Assembly (NCBI GenBank): GCA_035236585.1
Contig: CP141135.1
Span: 61,100,190-61,164,189 of the forward strand
Direction: 5' to 3'
DNA: 64,000 nt
DNA from: Warburgia ugandensis
Lineage: Eukaryota > Streptophyta > Magnoliopsida > Canellales > Canellaceae
A program made the translations under genes and the position numbers. This document shows, piece after piece, positions 26,290 to 37,780 of the stretch; positions within the stretch are counted from its first letter, which is position 1, and every line of letters starts with the position of its first letter. The notes beneath the pieces are model-generated. The model ran no database searches. It was not told the DNA's origin and saw nothing but the letters and a program-made list of their open reading frames with translations.

Positions 26290-27020
26290 TAAACGAGAAT
26301 AGCTCAATCTAGACAAGTGGTACTACATATTTGTTTCATGCACCTTCCTTTCCCTTGCACTCTTCGCCAACTCATTTGTACATGCATGATCAAGTGCAAT
26401 AATCAAATGTTACATGTAATTAATTAAATGAAACATTGTTTCTTCACATACCTCAAATTTAGCAAAAGTGCAATGTTGTACAAATACATTCCAAACCTTC
26501 TTTTCAATGAAGTCAGAGTAAATGGCAGGCACCATGAATAGCCTCGACGAATCTTTGACATATGAAGCTATGTAATTACTAACAAGGTAGTTTTTCCATT
26601 TTTCCCATTGCTCACCATTCCCTTGTAAAGAAGCCATCTTCTTGTCATCAGGCACATCAAAGGCAATCTGCAAAGTACACAGTATATTACTATATTTGAA
26701 AAATAAGATAAGTTATAAATTATATAATATATGTACTTAATGTTTATATACCTTCACCATTTACCATATAGAATCCTTTGTCGAGGATGGCTCAAGTCTT
26801 CAATCCTCAAATGCGATAGGAACCATGCTTCTTACTGTAGAGTAGAGGAAACTACTATAAGTTGTTGCACTCTTACCAATCTCTTGCCCTCTGCTATTGT
26901 GTTGGATAGTTTCTTTAATTCCCCTAAACTTTTTCTTGATAACCTTTTTCATTGTTTTCGCCCTTTGCCCTTTCTCTTTGGTGTAGTGCTCTCTTGTTTG
27001 TGCTCTTCATTGTCGTTGTA
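26290..27020 (-). pseudogene. CACTA PTTA/Transposase_24-type gene, 5' part
   Basis: The minus-strand ORF 26673-26410 begins with FDVPDDKKMASLQGNGEQW and WKNYLVSNYIASYVKD, then VWNVFVQHCTFAKFE. It follows the conserved F-D-I-P-D-D, W-x-x-x-K-x-x-L and W-x-x-F-V pattern of the plant transposase family Pfam calls Transposase_24 (PTTA/En_Spm). A further block at 26380-26290 (NELAKSARERKVHETN) corresponds to the basic segment after that domain. At about 26760-27020 a more decayed block is consistent with the N-terminal region. The product would be the accessory DNA-binding protein of the CACTA system. The gene continues at 15292-14480 beyond the nested chromovirus. Confidence 0.75.
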
Positions 27021-28221
27021 ATTTTCAGTTTGATGTTGATATTAGAACAATGACATAAAAATAGGCCATGTAAATTCATTTAAAGAAAATAAATCAACAT
27101 GACATATGTGGCAACGATCCAAAAGCAAAACAGATAAAACATGCAAGAAAATAGAAACTTTTTAAAGTAAAAATATTTTTAAAATTAAACTTTCATAAAA
27201 CTAAACCTAGAACCTAATTTGCATAATTCTAAGAAAAGCAATGTTAACTTGCATGATTCTAAGTAAATCAGGATATAGATAAAGCAATGTTAACTTGCAT
27301 GATTCTAGCCATCACATAGCACTTGTATATGCACATTCATTTGCACTCATATAAACATGACTAAAATAATTTAGCGTTATGTAAACAACTACTACTATTT
27401 GACAATCAAGAGATGCATCTTAAAGTATTTACTAGAAGGCCTACATGTATGTCTTGTTGCATCTTATTCATGCCCATTTCTAAAAATGAATTGTAAGTCA
27501 TTCTTATCAAATTGATCAAGCATGTACTAGGACCACCTATTGATTAGTTATGTGAAACAAACATGTATTTGCTTTATTTTTTAATCCCTTTTAGTCCATC
27601 TATATTCTTAAGAATTTAGTTACCACTTGTCCTCAAGCACATACATGCACCCATCTTTTGTTTTTAAACACGTTTAGGTAAGATGGAATTTAAAAATCTT
27701 GAGTGTCTCGTTTCTTTCTAAATATCAAGATTTTTAGAGAAATGAGGGCTACATTTTTACCAAAAAATTGGAAGAATCTCCATCCATTCACATAAGCATA
27801 CAATATCTGACGTATGTGGAAAACAAACCACAAGCAAATCAGATAAAGGATACAAGAAAAATATAAGCACCTTAATATAAATATTTGTAAGAGTAAGGGC
27901 TACAATTCCCATGGACCTTTCACTAATCTTTAACTCCACTACTTCGAATTCACATATCATAGAGGGAAAGATGCATCCTTCACTGAGTCAGTAACATATC
28001 TTGCAACGGTCATTCATAAGATTTCTAAAGGATTGATCTTTTTCATTCTAAATGACTATATGTATTTGATTGATAGCAAGCTTCCAAGGTCTACTTGTGC
28101 CACAAAATATTGTAGAAATAGACTCCTATAGAACTAAAGAAATGTGATAACCAAAGAATTACAAAAATCATACTAACAAAAGAACTTTAAGCAAAATAAG
28201 ATGACTAAATTATAAGGTGCG

Positions 28222-28265
<44 letters not shown>

Positions 28266-29045
28266 ATGCTTGTAAGTTTCTTTCTTCCTCTCCATCTAAA
28301 GATAAAACATAACCAACATGTGCTACTTACAACTACTTGGAAAACTTTACAAGAACAAGAGAGTTATTGCTCAAATACAAGGAAGTTTGGAAGAAGAAGA
28401 ACGCTCTCTCCAAAATAAAGCACAAGTGTAAAGATTAGACAAAATGAAGTTAAGCTTAGTGTTTCTTCTTAGTCCCTTGTCTTGCTACCTTTGTTTTATT
28501 GTTTGTTTGATCTTTGATTCCATACTTTAGTTTCCTACAGTTATTGTCTTTCTTTCTTTGATTCTTACCTCTTATTTTGTTCCTTAGAACCTTGAATCTA
28601 AAGGCTACAACTCTCTTGTAATGACAACCAAGAGAGCATAGTTCTTAGAATAAGTAGGTTGCCACTTTTCTCCTTAAATTTCCCTATCCATTTCATGCTT
28701 TCTTTTCTCTTTTTTCCCCTTTGTTTTTCATGTGCAACTTCGTGATTTACATGCATGTTCATTGCTACTAGATATTTGGATGATTGAAGGTAGATTAGAA
28801 GTTGATTTTAGGGGTAGTAATTAGTTCTAAGTAAGGTGTGAACACCCCTTGGAAAACGTGCATTACCTTTGTACCTTTATTTCTTCAATCAATGAAAAGT
28901 TTATGCTTCAATAATGATTGCTCACTATTACGGTTCTTTTGTTTGTTTCTAATTTAGTTTTTCATGGATATCAGTTGTTCCTTTCAAGCTTAATTACTTA
29001 TGTTTCATCCTAGGTTAGTTACAATTGAATCTCATACAAATTAAA
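27021..29045. other. CACTA interior, no recognisable gene
   Basis: AT-rich, with (GT)20 at 28224-28263. The stretch 28440-28930 is T-rich on the plus strand and ends with AATGAA-like polyadenylation-type signals (near 28900), which could be the 3' end of a captured transcript unit. No coding motif supports a named origin. Confidence 0.4.
28224..28263. repeat. (GT)20 microsatellite
   Basis: Uninterrupted GT tract of 40 bp within the CACTA interior. Confidence 0.97.
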
Positions 29046-29049
29046 TACT

Positions 29050-32027
29050 TGAACCACGTGCACAAACCCATGGTTCATGTGCATAGTAATAAAATAAGAT
29101 AAATTAATTAAAAAAATTATGCATAGAATTTGGTTTTGAAATCACTAAAACTAGAAAGATCACGCCGATAGGAATTGAACGGTATAAAGAACATTGAAAA
29201 CGGAGTTCGGATGAGTGAGATATGACCATTTTAAGTGTAAGGGTAAATTGATAATTTGCCATGGACGTTAATTAAAGGGAGTCATTTCGAGAACGGCACC
29301 CCTTTTCCACTTCCATTAGAGTTCTAATGGAAGAAGGCACTGATCTACCTTCCATTTGAAAAAATCAGGACCTAGCCTATTAAATACAAGTTTTCCCTTC
29401 CATTCCCACACCAAACAACTAGAGGAGAACCCTCATTTTTCCTTGTGCACGCCACTAAAATGAGTTGAAGTTTGCACGCACTAGAGGGCTCTGATCTCCC
29501 ATCTCCGACTCTAATCAGGTAAGTTACACATTTTAACTTGTTATTTACCTTGTTTTCTAACTTTTTCCTCACATATACGGGCTAGATCTGATCAGAATGG
29601 CCTTTGGATGGCCTAGGGATTCAAAACCGTGGAGCATAGTTAGACCCATGTTAATGACACCTCAAATGAGGAATCTAAGCCGTTCATTGTGATCTTTGGC
29701 CCCAAAAACCCTAGGAGCGGCAAAAACAAATAAAAAATCAGAGTTTTTGGGGCTCTTATCAACCCAAAACAAGGTGGACAGCTTGGGTTCATCGTCCCCA
29801 ATGGACAGTGCGTCCAAGACACCCACCAGAACGCACAGACGGGGACGCGCGCATGTGGGTGCTCCATCGCACATGTGCATAGTGCATGGGGGCATGAGAC
29901 GCTCTTGCGAGTGGTCCTGGATGTTCAGAACACACTGGATGTCTTGGGAGCGTAGTGCGTTGGTGTAAGCCAGTGCAAACCAAACCGCCCATGTAAGTCA
30001 GTGCACGTGTACCTACCCCTATAAATTAATATATTAGTTTATAAAGTATTTTCATAAAAAAACTTGATTTTGGGAGCTACATAGGTCCAAATCACGAGTG
30101 AAAACATCCGTTGGGACCGTATTGACGACGCGTACCTAGATTTAGCTTAAAAACCTATATTTAACTACTTTTAAATTAATTAAATTATAAAATATTAATT
30201 AATAACTTAGAACTGACTAATCAAAGGGTGATCAAAACAATGAGATAAGGTATAATAATAAATAAGGGTTCTAAGGGGCATATTAGCGTGACTACTCTAG
30301 AAATTGATCTAGACCATTGGTCTGAACTAGATCTTGGAAAATTATTGATCTGAGAATGATCTGACGGTCAGATTAAGGTATAAACGTTAGATACACATAA
30401 AAATGAATAGATGGGCATGAGATGAGACTAAATTAAGAGCCAAATCATAATTATAGATATTAGAGGATGATCTAATGGTTGGATTATCATATATTCTATT
30501 ATAATATAATAAATAACATGAAATAGTATTGTGGTACTGATAGGTACATCTGAACGTACAAGCTAAGAAGATTATATGCTTGAGTTGGGTGATCTCACGT
30601 CGAGGTAGGTGACGACATTTAATGGTATGTTTTGATTTTAAAACCTTGCATTATCATAACATTATGATTGATTATGAATTGAATTTCATTGCTTAATTAT
30701 TCTAAGATTTTTGTGAGACTCAAAGTTTTATTTTATGATCGTTATTTGATTTCCATCATGTATTGAATGGATTTATGATAGATGGTTTCATGAGATTGAT
30801 ACTATCTATTTATGCAAAATTAGAAATTATCTTTCCTTATGGCACCACTGAAACTAATGGGTTTTTCTGAGAAAGGATAGTGGAGGCTTGATGGATGGTC
30901 CTTTGAGAGGCTAACCCCAGGATGAGGGGCGTGCCTTGGGGATTGCAAGCCACAAGTGCTCCTGGTTTTTGAGATATGTGTTTTTTGGGTTTTGGGTTTT
31001 ATGACGGGTGCTCTCACCCAGTGGATGTCATGCTAGAAGGGAGTAGGGCCGACCACCCACCCTCCTAGATTTTGTGATGTGATTGTGATATGATAGACAC
31101 CTGCCTGCAGATGGCTTTCGGTAGGGGTTTGGTAACATGAATAGTCCACACTTCTAGTCCGAGCCTTTCCATGGGGACGGATGTTAAGTCTCCTGTTATG
31201 GTGTTGACGAGGAGCGGCAATGGTTGAGACCCTTGAGGGTTGCCACTATGGCATGACGATCCATACTCTTATTCTGTGTGCTTGCATAATGAGCATGGAG
31301 ATGTGACGGTATGCACAGGTGTGATGACACTCAGAGGTTTGATATGAGTACTCATGATCTGTGATGCGAGTGTATGGGACACTCGTGGGACCCACATACC
31401 TTGGGGGTACCCGGTTATTATTGTATGCTCATTTACATGAGATCATATCATGTTTTAAATCCTTGAGAGGCATGTTTTATCATATATGATGTTTTGAGAT
31501 TTTATTAGCATTGCTTAAAATAATTATATTTTTGTAAAAAATTGTTTTACTCATTGTATCAATATGATTATTCGATTTTGTTCCATTGCTATACATTAAA
31601 TGTCTATGTACCTACCAAGCATTGCTTGATGAGGCATTGCATTATTGTTGCAATGCCTCAGATATTAAAGGAAGATAGGACATGTGAGGAGTTAGAAGAA
31701 TAGTGACTGAGAAGTCTCATTTAGAGGTATGTTCTGATTTCACATGGACTGTGTATGTATATATTTTTTATTGGACTTGATTATATTGTTATGGGAATGT
31801 GGCTGATGACTGGATGAGTCCTGGAATAGTAAATCTATTTTAAACATGTTTACTTGGAAAAATATATATATATCTTGTTTTGCGTCAATGGTTGACCTCG
31901 AGATTTTTCTAAAAGTGAAATTCGATTGAAATTGTTTTTCACTGTTTTGGTTTTTATAAAATTGGGGGCCCACCTTTCAAAAAGTTTTATATAAAAAAAT
32001 AAGTATTGGAAAACCCGGGTCGTCACT
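29050..32027 (+). mobile_element. Probable solo LTR, Tekay-like, plus orientation
   Basis: The right end CCCGGGTCGTCACT (32014-32027) resembles the LTR end CTCGGGTCATCACA of the chromovirus at 15298 read on its own strand. Inside, the order of blocks is the same as in that LTR: a GAGTGAGATATGACCATTTT block near 29215, a TATA-like box (29378-29386), a CpG-rich block at 29800-29960, then a CGAGGTAGGTGACGAC block near 30600. No primer-binding site follows, so a solo LTR is most likely. The left edge is uncertain. ACTTG occurs at 29047-29051 and 32025-32029, but using it as TSD would leave non-TG/CA ends. Confidence 0.6.
29378..29386 (+). promoter_or_regulatory. TATA-like box in solo LTR
   Basis: TATTAAATA, about 150 bp upstream of a splice-donor-like CAGGTAAGTT (29517-29526). 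The layout is consistent with an LTR promoter and leader. Confidence 0.4.
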
Positions 32028-32741
32028 TGTTTCTCCTTAAAATTTTAGTTTGTTTTAGTTAATTATTCATGCATTTCATTCATGTATTATATCTAGGTTA
32101 ATTTGCAACTTATTCCATGCTTTTAGATCTCATAATCATGTGCACCATGCTTTCCATTCTTACCTCTAATTCATTTATTATCAATATAATGAATCATTCA
32201 CATTCCACACAATTAGTAAGGAATAATCTAGCATAATCATATAAATCGAATTATATATACCTTAAAATACTCATTTTACTTTTTGTCTTCTCTATGTGCA
32301 TTCTATGCCTCAATATGGGTCTACTTGGAAAGCTTTCTATCATCCATTTTGTGCAGTATGTTATGAAGGATTATTCCATACAATCATTAAGGAATAATCC
32401 AACATAATTGCATAACATGATTATATAAGCCTTGGCAGTGGGGGCCTTTATTTTGAATGTTTTTTATAAAGTATATGTATTGTTTTTAGCTTAGAGATGG
32501 ATATCCTTGTACCAAATAAAGTGCTCCTTAAGGGGGTTCAAAAATAGATTTAGTGGTTTAAGATTATATACGGTGAACTTTTACTAGTTTAATGTGGTAG
32601 AAAACATATCTTAATAGGTATATACATCAACATCAAACTTGATAGCATTTTTCTTCTCCTTTGGTCCCTGTAGTTATACCATTTATCATAATAAAACCTA
32701 CTAGGAGAGCCTCTTCAATGTCCTCTTTAGCTAGCCCCTAA

Positions 32742-32771
<30 letters not shown>
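32742..32771. repeat. AT dinucleotide tract
   Basis: Simple (TA)n repeat of about 30 bp. Similar short TA tracts occur near 14890, 18320 and 34340. Confidence 0.9.
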
Positions 32772-32774
<3 letters not shown>

Positions 32775-32989
32775 AATACAAAATAGAGATAGTCCCTAAG
32801 TATACCAGCAACAATCAAAGCTAAGGATATCAGAGACAAAACATGGCTACTAGTAGAATGCATCTCATCGTAAAATAATCATGTCTCATCTACTCAAATC
32901 ATGTTCATATATCCAAACGAAATAAGAAATATTCTAATCATACTCATCCATGCACAAATCCTTCAAAACCATGAACTAGATTCAAAAGA

Positions 32990-33500
32990 TCAACCTGGAA
33001 AAGCTTTCTTTTTCTTTTTCTCCTCTTTCTTCTCCCCCTTCTTCTGTCAAATAGGGTTTTCGCACCTACCCAAGTTTGGGTGTCATCGACGGTGGCCTAG
33101 TCGGCCCTCTTTCTCCTCCTCTCTTCCCCTTCTTCTTTTTCCCCTTCTTCTTCTCCTCTTTCTTCTCCCCCTTCTTCCCACCATCGGGTTTTTCTCACCT
33201 AAGCACCAATATAGGCATCATCAATGTCAAACAGAATTGGTAGATTGAATTGTCCTCTCCTTCTCCCCCTTCTTCTTCCTCTTTTTCTTCTTCTCTTTCT
33301 TGTCCCCCTTCTTCTCACTACTAGTTTTCCTTAGTTGTGCACACAGGTTTGGGCATCATCGATTGGCATCAAATGGGCATTGTCAGCATCAAATGGGTGC
33401 CCTAAGTGTTAGTCCTCTCTTCTCACTCCCTCTTGCCTCTCTTCTCTCTCCTTTCTTCTCTCTAACTGGCTCTGCTAGGGTTTTTCCTCTCCTATCAAGC
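32990..33500. repeat. CT-rich region with three diverged ~135-bp units
   Basis: Pyrimidine-rich plus strand. Three units each combine a CT run with a GGGTTTT-CACCTA-GGCATCATCGA type block, near 33050, 33185 and 33330. The ORFs 32901-33248 and 33300-33506 translate mainly as Phe/Ser/Leu/Pro from the CT runs and are not considered genes. Confidence 0.6.
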
Positions 33501-33509
33501 TTTTGAGAA

Positions 33510-34010
33510 CAAACTTGGTCTTTGTTCTTTTTATTGACTAAGGCTTTAGTGGGAGGGGGTGCCATTATTAAAACAACACCCTCCTTTAGTTTATTTAATA
33601 AATTCAACTTTTGAAAATTTTATAGTTAAAAATTATATTGCTTTTACTACTTAATTATTTATTTATATAATTATAGCAAAAAATATATGAGAACTACTCA
33701 ATTCTGAAATTTTTGCAAGTGGGGCCTTTTATGTGAAATTACCAAATTGCCCTTTTCAAGAAAATCAAAACATATTTGTCCGAATTTCAATTTTAGCAAA
33801 CGTAGTGTCGTTAGAATTGTTTTTTTTTTAAAATACAATCCCAATATTGAGTTATTAACATTGGATTTGATGTCTATAAAATTTTCACTTTCTATAACTA
33901 TAAAAATTGAGAATTTCAAAATTATTCTCTTTTAACTCCGATACCATATAATTCAAAATTTTTGTAAATTGCTATTTAAAAATAAAAAATGTTACATAAT
34001 AATTAGCATA
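33510..34010. other. AT-rich spacer, no gene seen
   Basis: Lies between the CT-rich repeat and an internal copy of the CACTA subterminal motif. Nothing recognisable. Confidence 0.4.
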
Positions 34011-34019
34011 AATTTGGTT

Positions 34020-34195
34020 GATCATTGCGTGTAAATGACTTTACTAGTGTCTACTTTTAAAGTCGTATAATGATAAACGACTTTAAGAGTATATATTACT
34101 AAAGTCTCTGCTTTTAAAGTCATTTAGTACTATACGACTTTAAAAGTAACTAACTTTGAAAATCATTTACACTAAATGACTTTATAAATTATTTT
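34020..34195. repeat. Internal cluster of CACTA subterminal palindromes
   Basis: It contains AAAGTCGTATAATGATAAAC, AAAGTCATTTAGTACTATAC and related inverted units, the same family as at both CACTA ends. It lies about 200 bp past the 3' end of the TNP2-type gene and about 22 kb from the left terminus. No CACTAC terminus with a TSD was found next to it. Confidence 0.8.
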
Positions 34196-34389
34196 TAATT
34201 CAAATTATATATATTATGTTGGTACTTTACAATATCTAACAATTAATACACAATGAAACCTATTTTTTATGATAGTCAACATTGGATTCATGCATTCTTT
34301 ATACACATATAGCTCATGACAAAAGAGCTAATTATATATATGGAATTATATATATATATATATATATATATATTACAACTCACTAATAC

Positions 34390-37300
34390 AATCCACATAC
34401 CCCTATCCACATATAGTTTTCAAACATAAGCACTCCCTCACCATTGTCATGCACATAATTATCATTCTCACTAAGTACTGCTTTGATTGATGGGATTGTT
34501 TTGGTACTAGAAGGGTAATCTATTTCAGTATCTCCTAGGTCATCTTCATCATTAAAATCCCTTGGATAGGATGATAAATAAGTTGACCACCACTTATCAT
34601 GTTCATCTTGTACATAAAATACTTGTTTTGCTTAAGATGCCAAAATAAATTGATTATTTTTATAGCTGATCCTGTTGAGGTCAACCAATGTTAATCCAAG
34701 GGCATCAAGTTTGATGTTGTCTTTGTTGTATTCCACCTAATCGTACTTAAATACAACCATAATTCTAAAAATATAATCAAATGCCCATATCTCTCTTATA
34801 ACCTTGTAATATATATCATCTGCCACTATTGGCTTGTTATCCTTTGAATTGGAAAAGAACATAGCATTGGCAACTAAGCTAACTCCATCATTCTGTTGCA
34901 CTATTGAGTTATCACAGTTCTTTGTGTAAAAGTGATAACCATTGATGCATTGTTTGGCATATTTTATTACTTCTAGTTGTAGTCCCATTGCCATCTAGCC
35001 CAAGGTTTCAGATATACCATTTCCTACTACTCGCTGATCTTGAATCTATGTATATAAATATTAAGTTGAATATGAGATTATTGGCATTAAGTAATATTGT
35101 ATATATATATATATACACATAATGTATAGTTTATTAATATTAAGTGAGAATTCTTTCATTTACTTTCTTACAGAGCCAAGTATTAAAAGTACAACAATGC
35201 TTAAATTGTAGCCACTTCTGTTTCTCTAAGTAACTTGGATTCTTTGCCTTGAGTAAATTCATGTGTTCACTACACACACACACACACACACACAAATTAA
35301 TGGAGTGATTAAATAAAATATAACCATCAATAATTAAATTTTACCTAAGTGCATGATCAACATACTTAATGTATGGTTGGAGTTCATCAATATTTTGCAA
35401 AACATAAAGATGAACATGATCTCATTCTTTATAGTCAACAGTGAATACACAACCACTCGATAGAGGTTCGCCAACCTTGGGATCATGAAATGCAATTGAT
35501 TATTTCTTTCTTGGGATTCCAATCATATACACTCCTGATAACTATATAAAAAAACTCCATTGCTTCCTCTGCAATATAACATTAGGCTATACACCCCTCT
35601 AACAAGTTGTGATTATGTACCTACCCTTTTAAAATTTTCATATACCGATCAAACAGGTGCATCCATCGCAAGTAAACTGGCCCACAGGGTTTGACCTCAT
35701 CAATGAAGTGTATTGTTAAGTGTACCATGATGTCAAAGAAGGATGGCGGAGAGTTTGTCTCAAGCTCACATAAAGTTGTCACTATATAACCTTAAATTTC
35801 TTATAATTTTAAAACATCCACCACCTTATTGCTCAAAGCATTAAAGAAGTAGCATAATTTTATAATAGCTTCCCTAACTTTGTCCTATAACATCGAACGT
35901 ATTACTATGGGCAAAAGTTGTTGCATCAATGCATGGCAATTGTGGAAACTTCATCCCCAACAATTTCATCTCTTCCATAGAGACAATGATTTTAAACTTT
36001 GAAGAGTAACCACTTGGGACTTTGAGCTTGGACAAGGTTTTACACATTATTCTCCTCTCCTCTCTATTGAGGGTATAATTTGCCTTAGGTAGGTATGTTC
36101 GTCAATGGCCCCTATCCTTTATATGCAACCTCCTCTTCAAGCCCATCTTTGTAAGATCCATTCAAGCTACAAGTCCATCCTTTATTTTTCTTAGGATATT
36201 AAACAAGATACTGATCAAGCTTTCACACACAATCTTCTCAATGTTCATGGCATTAAGCACATGTCATAGATGTAGTGATTTCCAGCATGCTAGTCGAAAG
36301 CATATTGATTTCTTTTTCCAATAACTTTTACAATTACTTTCACCTGCACGTTTATGTGATTTCTTCTTTCTCCATAAGATATTAATATTTTCAACCTACT
36401 CCAATGCTTTTTTATCTTGTCAACATATTTGGAGGTGTCTTTGTCTTTACACTACCGTTAAATTCTCCTTTATTAAAATGATATGGATGGTCTATGTGCA
36501 ACCATCTCCTATGCCCAAGGAATGCCATTTTCTTACCTTGTTTAAGTTTACAGCACATGTTTAATCATTATAGATAGGACAAGCATTTTATCCCTTCATA
36601 GTGCATCCAAACAAATTATCATATGCAAGGAGTTGCTTATTGTCCACAATAGTATAACCTTTAGGGTGAACGACTCTTTCTTGTATTCGTCATATGCTTC
36701 AACACCTACGTCCCATAATATCTCAAGATCATTGACCAAGGGAGATAAGTACACGTCAATGTCATTTCCTGGCTGCTTTGGACCCAATATCAACATAGTC
36801 AACATCATGAACTTCTTCTTCATGCATAAAGATGGTGGGAGATTATAACAAACTAACGAGCCAACAACTATACTTGTTTCTCATAGAACCATGAGGTTTA
36901 ATCTCATCTGCAGATAATACAAGTTCGTAGGTTTCTAGGTTCTTCATCAAAACTAGGCCACATGAAGTCTACAAGCTTTCATCTTGGGCTATCTGTTGGA
37001 TGGTGTGAAAAGCTATTAGCTACTCTATCCTTGGCATGCATACTAATTTCTTTATTTTTTTTTGTTATACAAGACACTCTTTTAAACCTTAGAATATGGC
37101 AACGTATCATAGAATTTTTATAAGAACATCTATAATTCTCTCAGTTGAATTCTTCTTTAACATGCACCTTGACCATCCACAAGTTGGGCATGTAGTTTTA
37201 TCCTTGTGCTCCTTCCTATACAAGATGCAATTATTGGGAAATACATGTATCTTCTCATACTTCAACCTTAGTGTAGTGAGAATTTTCTTTGCCTCCTATG

Positions 37301-37775
37301 TAGACTTCACCAATTTATTATGCCTTAGTAACATCTTACCACTACTTTTAAGACTTCTGCAAAACCTTGATATAAAAAACCAAATCTTGATTTCACAGTG
37401 TAAAGCTCTACTACTATGGACAGCTTGGTATAATATTTACACTTAGGGTGCAATGGCTCATCGACTTCCTCTAATGTAGCATGAAATTTTTCAAGGTCAT
37501 CTTGGAAGTCATCATATGCATTTCAAAACATTGGTACAGTTGTACTATCTCCATCACTTCCTATAATGTCTTGATTATATCTTCCAAGACTTGTCAACAG
37601 CCTATGCGGAAGTTCTTCTCCATGCCAAATCCATGGGTGATAACTTTCATCGATTCCATTGAAACACAAGTGTTCTCTCAACACCCCTACAGTTACTATT
37701 TTCAAGTTTACACATTTTGAGCATGGACAACACTTGCGATTACAATCAGCACCTACCCTAAGTGCAAACTCTATA
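34390..37775 (-). pseudogene. CACTA TNP2-type transposase (TnpD-like), broken
   Basis: It would encode the main CACTA transposase. Homologous blocks occur in order on the minus strand. An N-terminal Transpos_assoc domain (about 37775-37523) has CPCSKC at 37712-37732 and GIDESYHPWIWHGEEL. A cysteine motif (NNCILYRKEHKD, CPTCGWSR) is near 37170-37250. The Transposase_21 core is at 36823-36596 with LGPKQPGNDIDVYLSPLV. A DUF4218 block (35640-35760) reads FFDIMVHLTIHFIDEVK and GPVYLRWMHLFDRYMK. A DUF4216 block (34994-34737) has GYHFYTKNCDN and ends in VVFKYD, continued to about 34400 with AKQVFYVQDEHDKWW. Stops and frameshifts (for example after VPMF at 37523) separate the blocks. The 5' end abuts the segment duplicated in contig copy 1. 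Confidence 0.88.
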
Positions 37776-37780
37776 AAAAA

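Noticed and set aside
28224-28418. Plus-strand ORF starting in the GT repeat
   Set aside because: Val/Cys run comes from the microsatellite and the remainder has no motif.
28612-28635. TGTAATGAC at 28617 as the left edge of the 29-32 kb LTR
   Set aside because: Matches the chromovirus LTR start, but the following ~400 bp do not resemble an LTR and no target duplication matches the right flank.
32901-33506. CT-rich ORFs of 115 and 68 codons
   Set aside because: Low-complexity Phe/Ser/Pro/Leu translation of CT runs with repeat structure.
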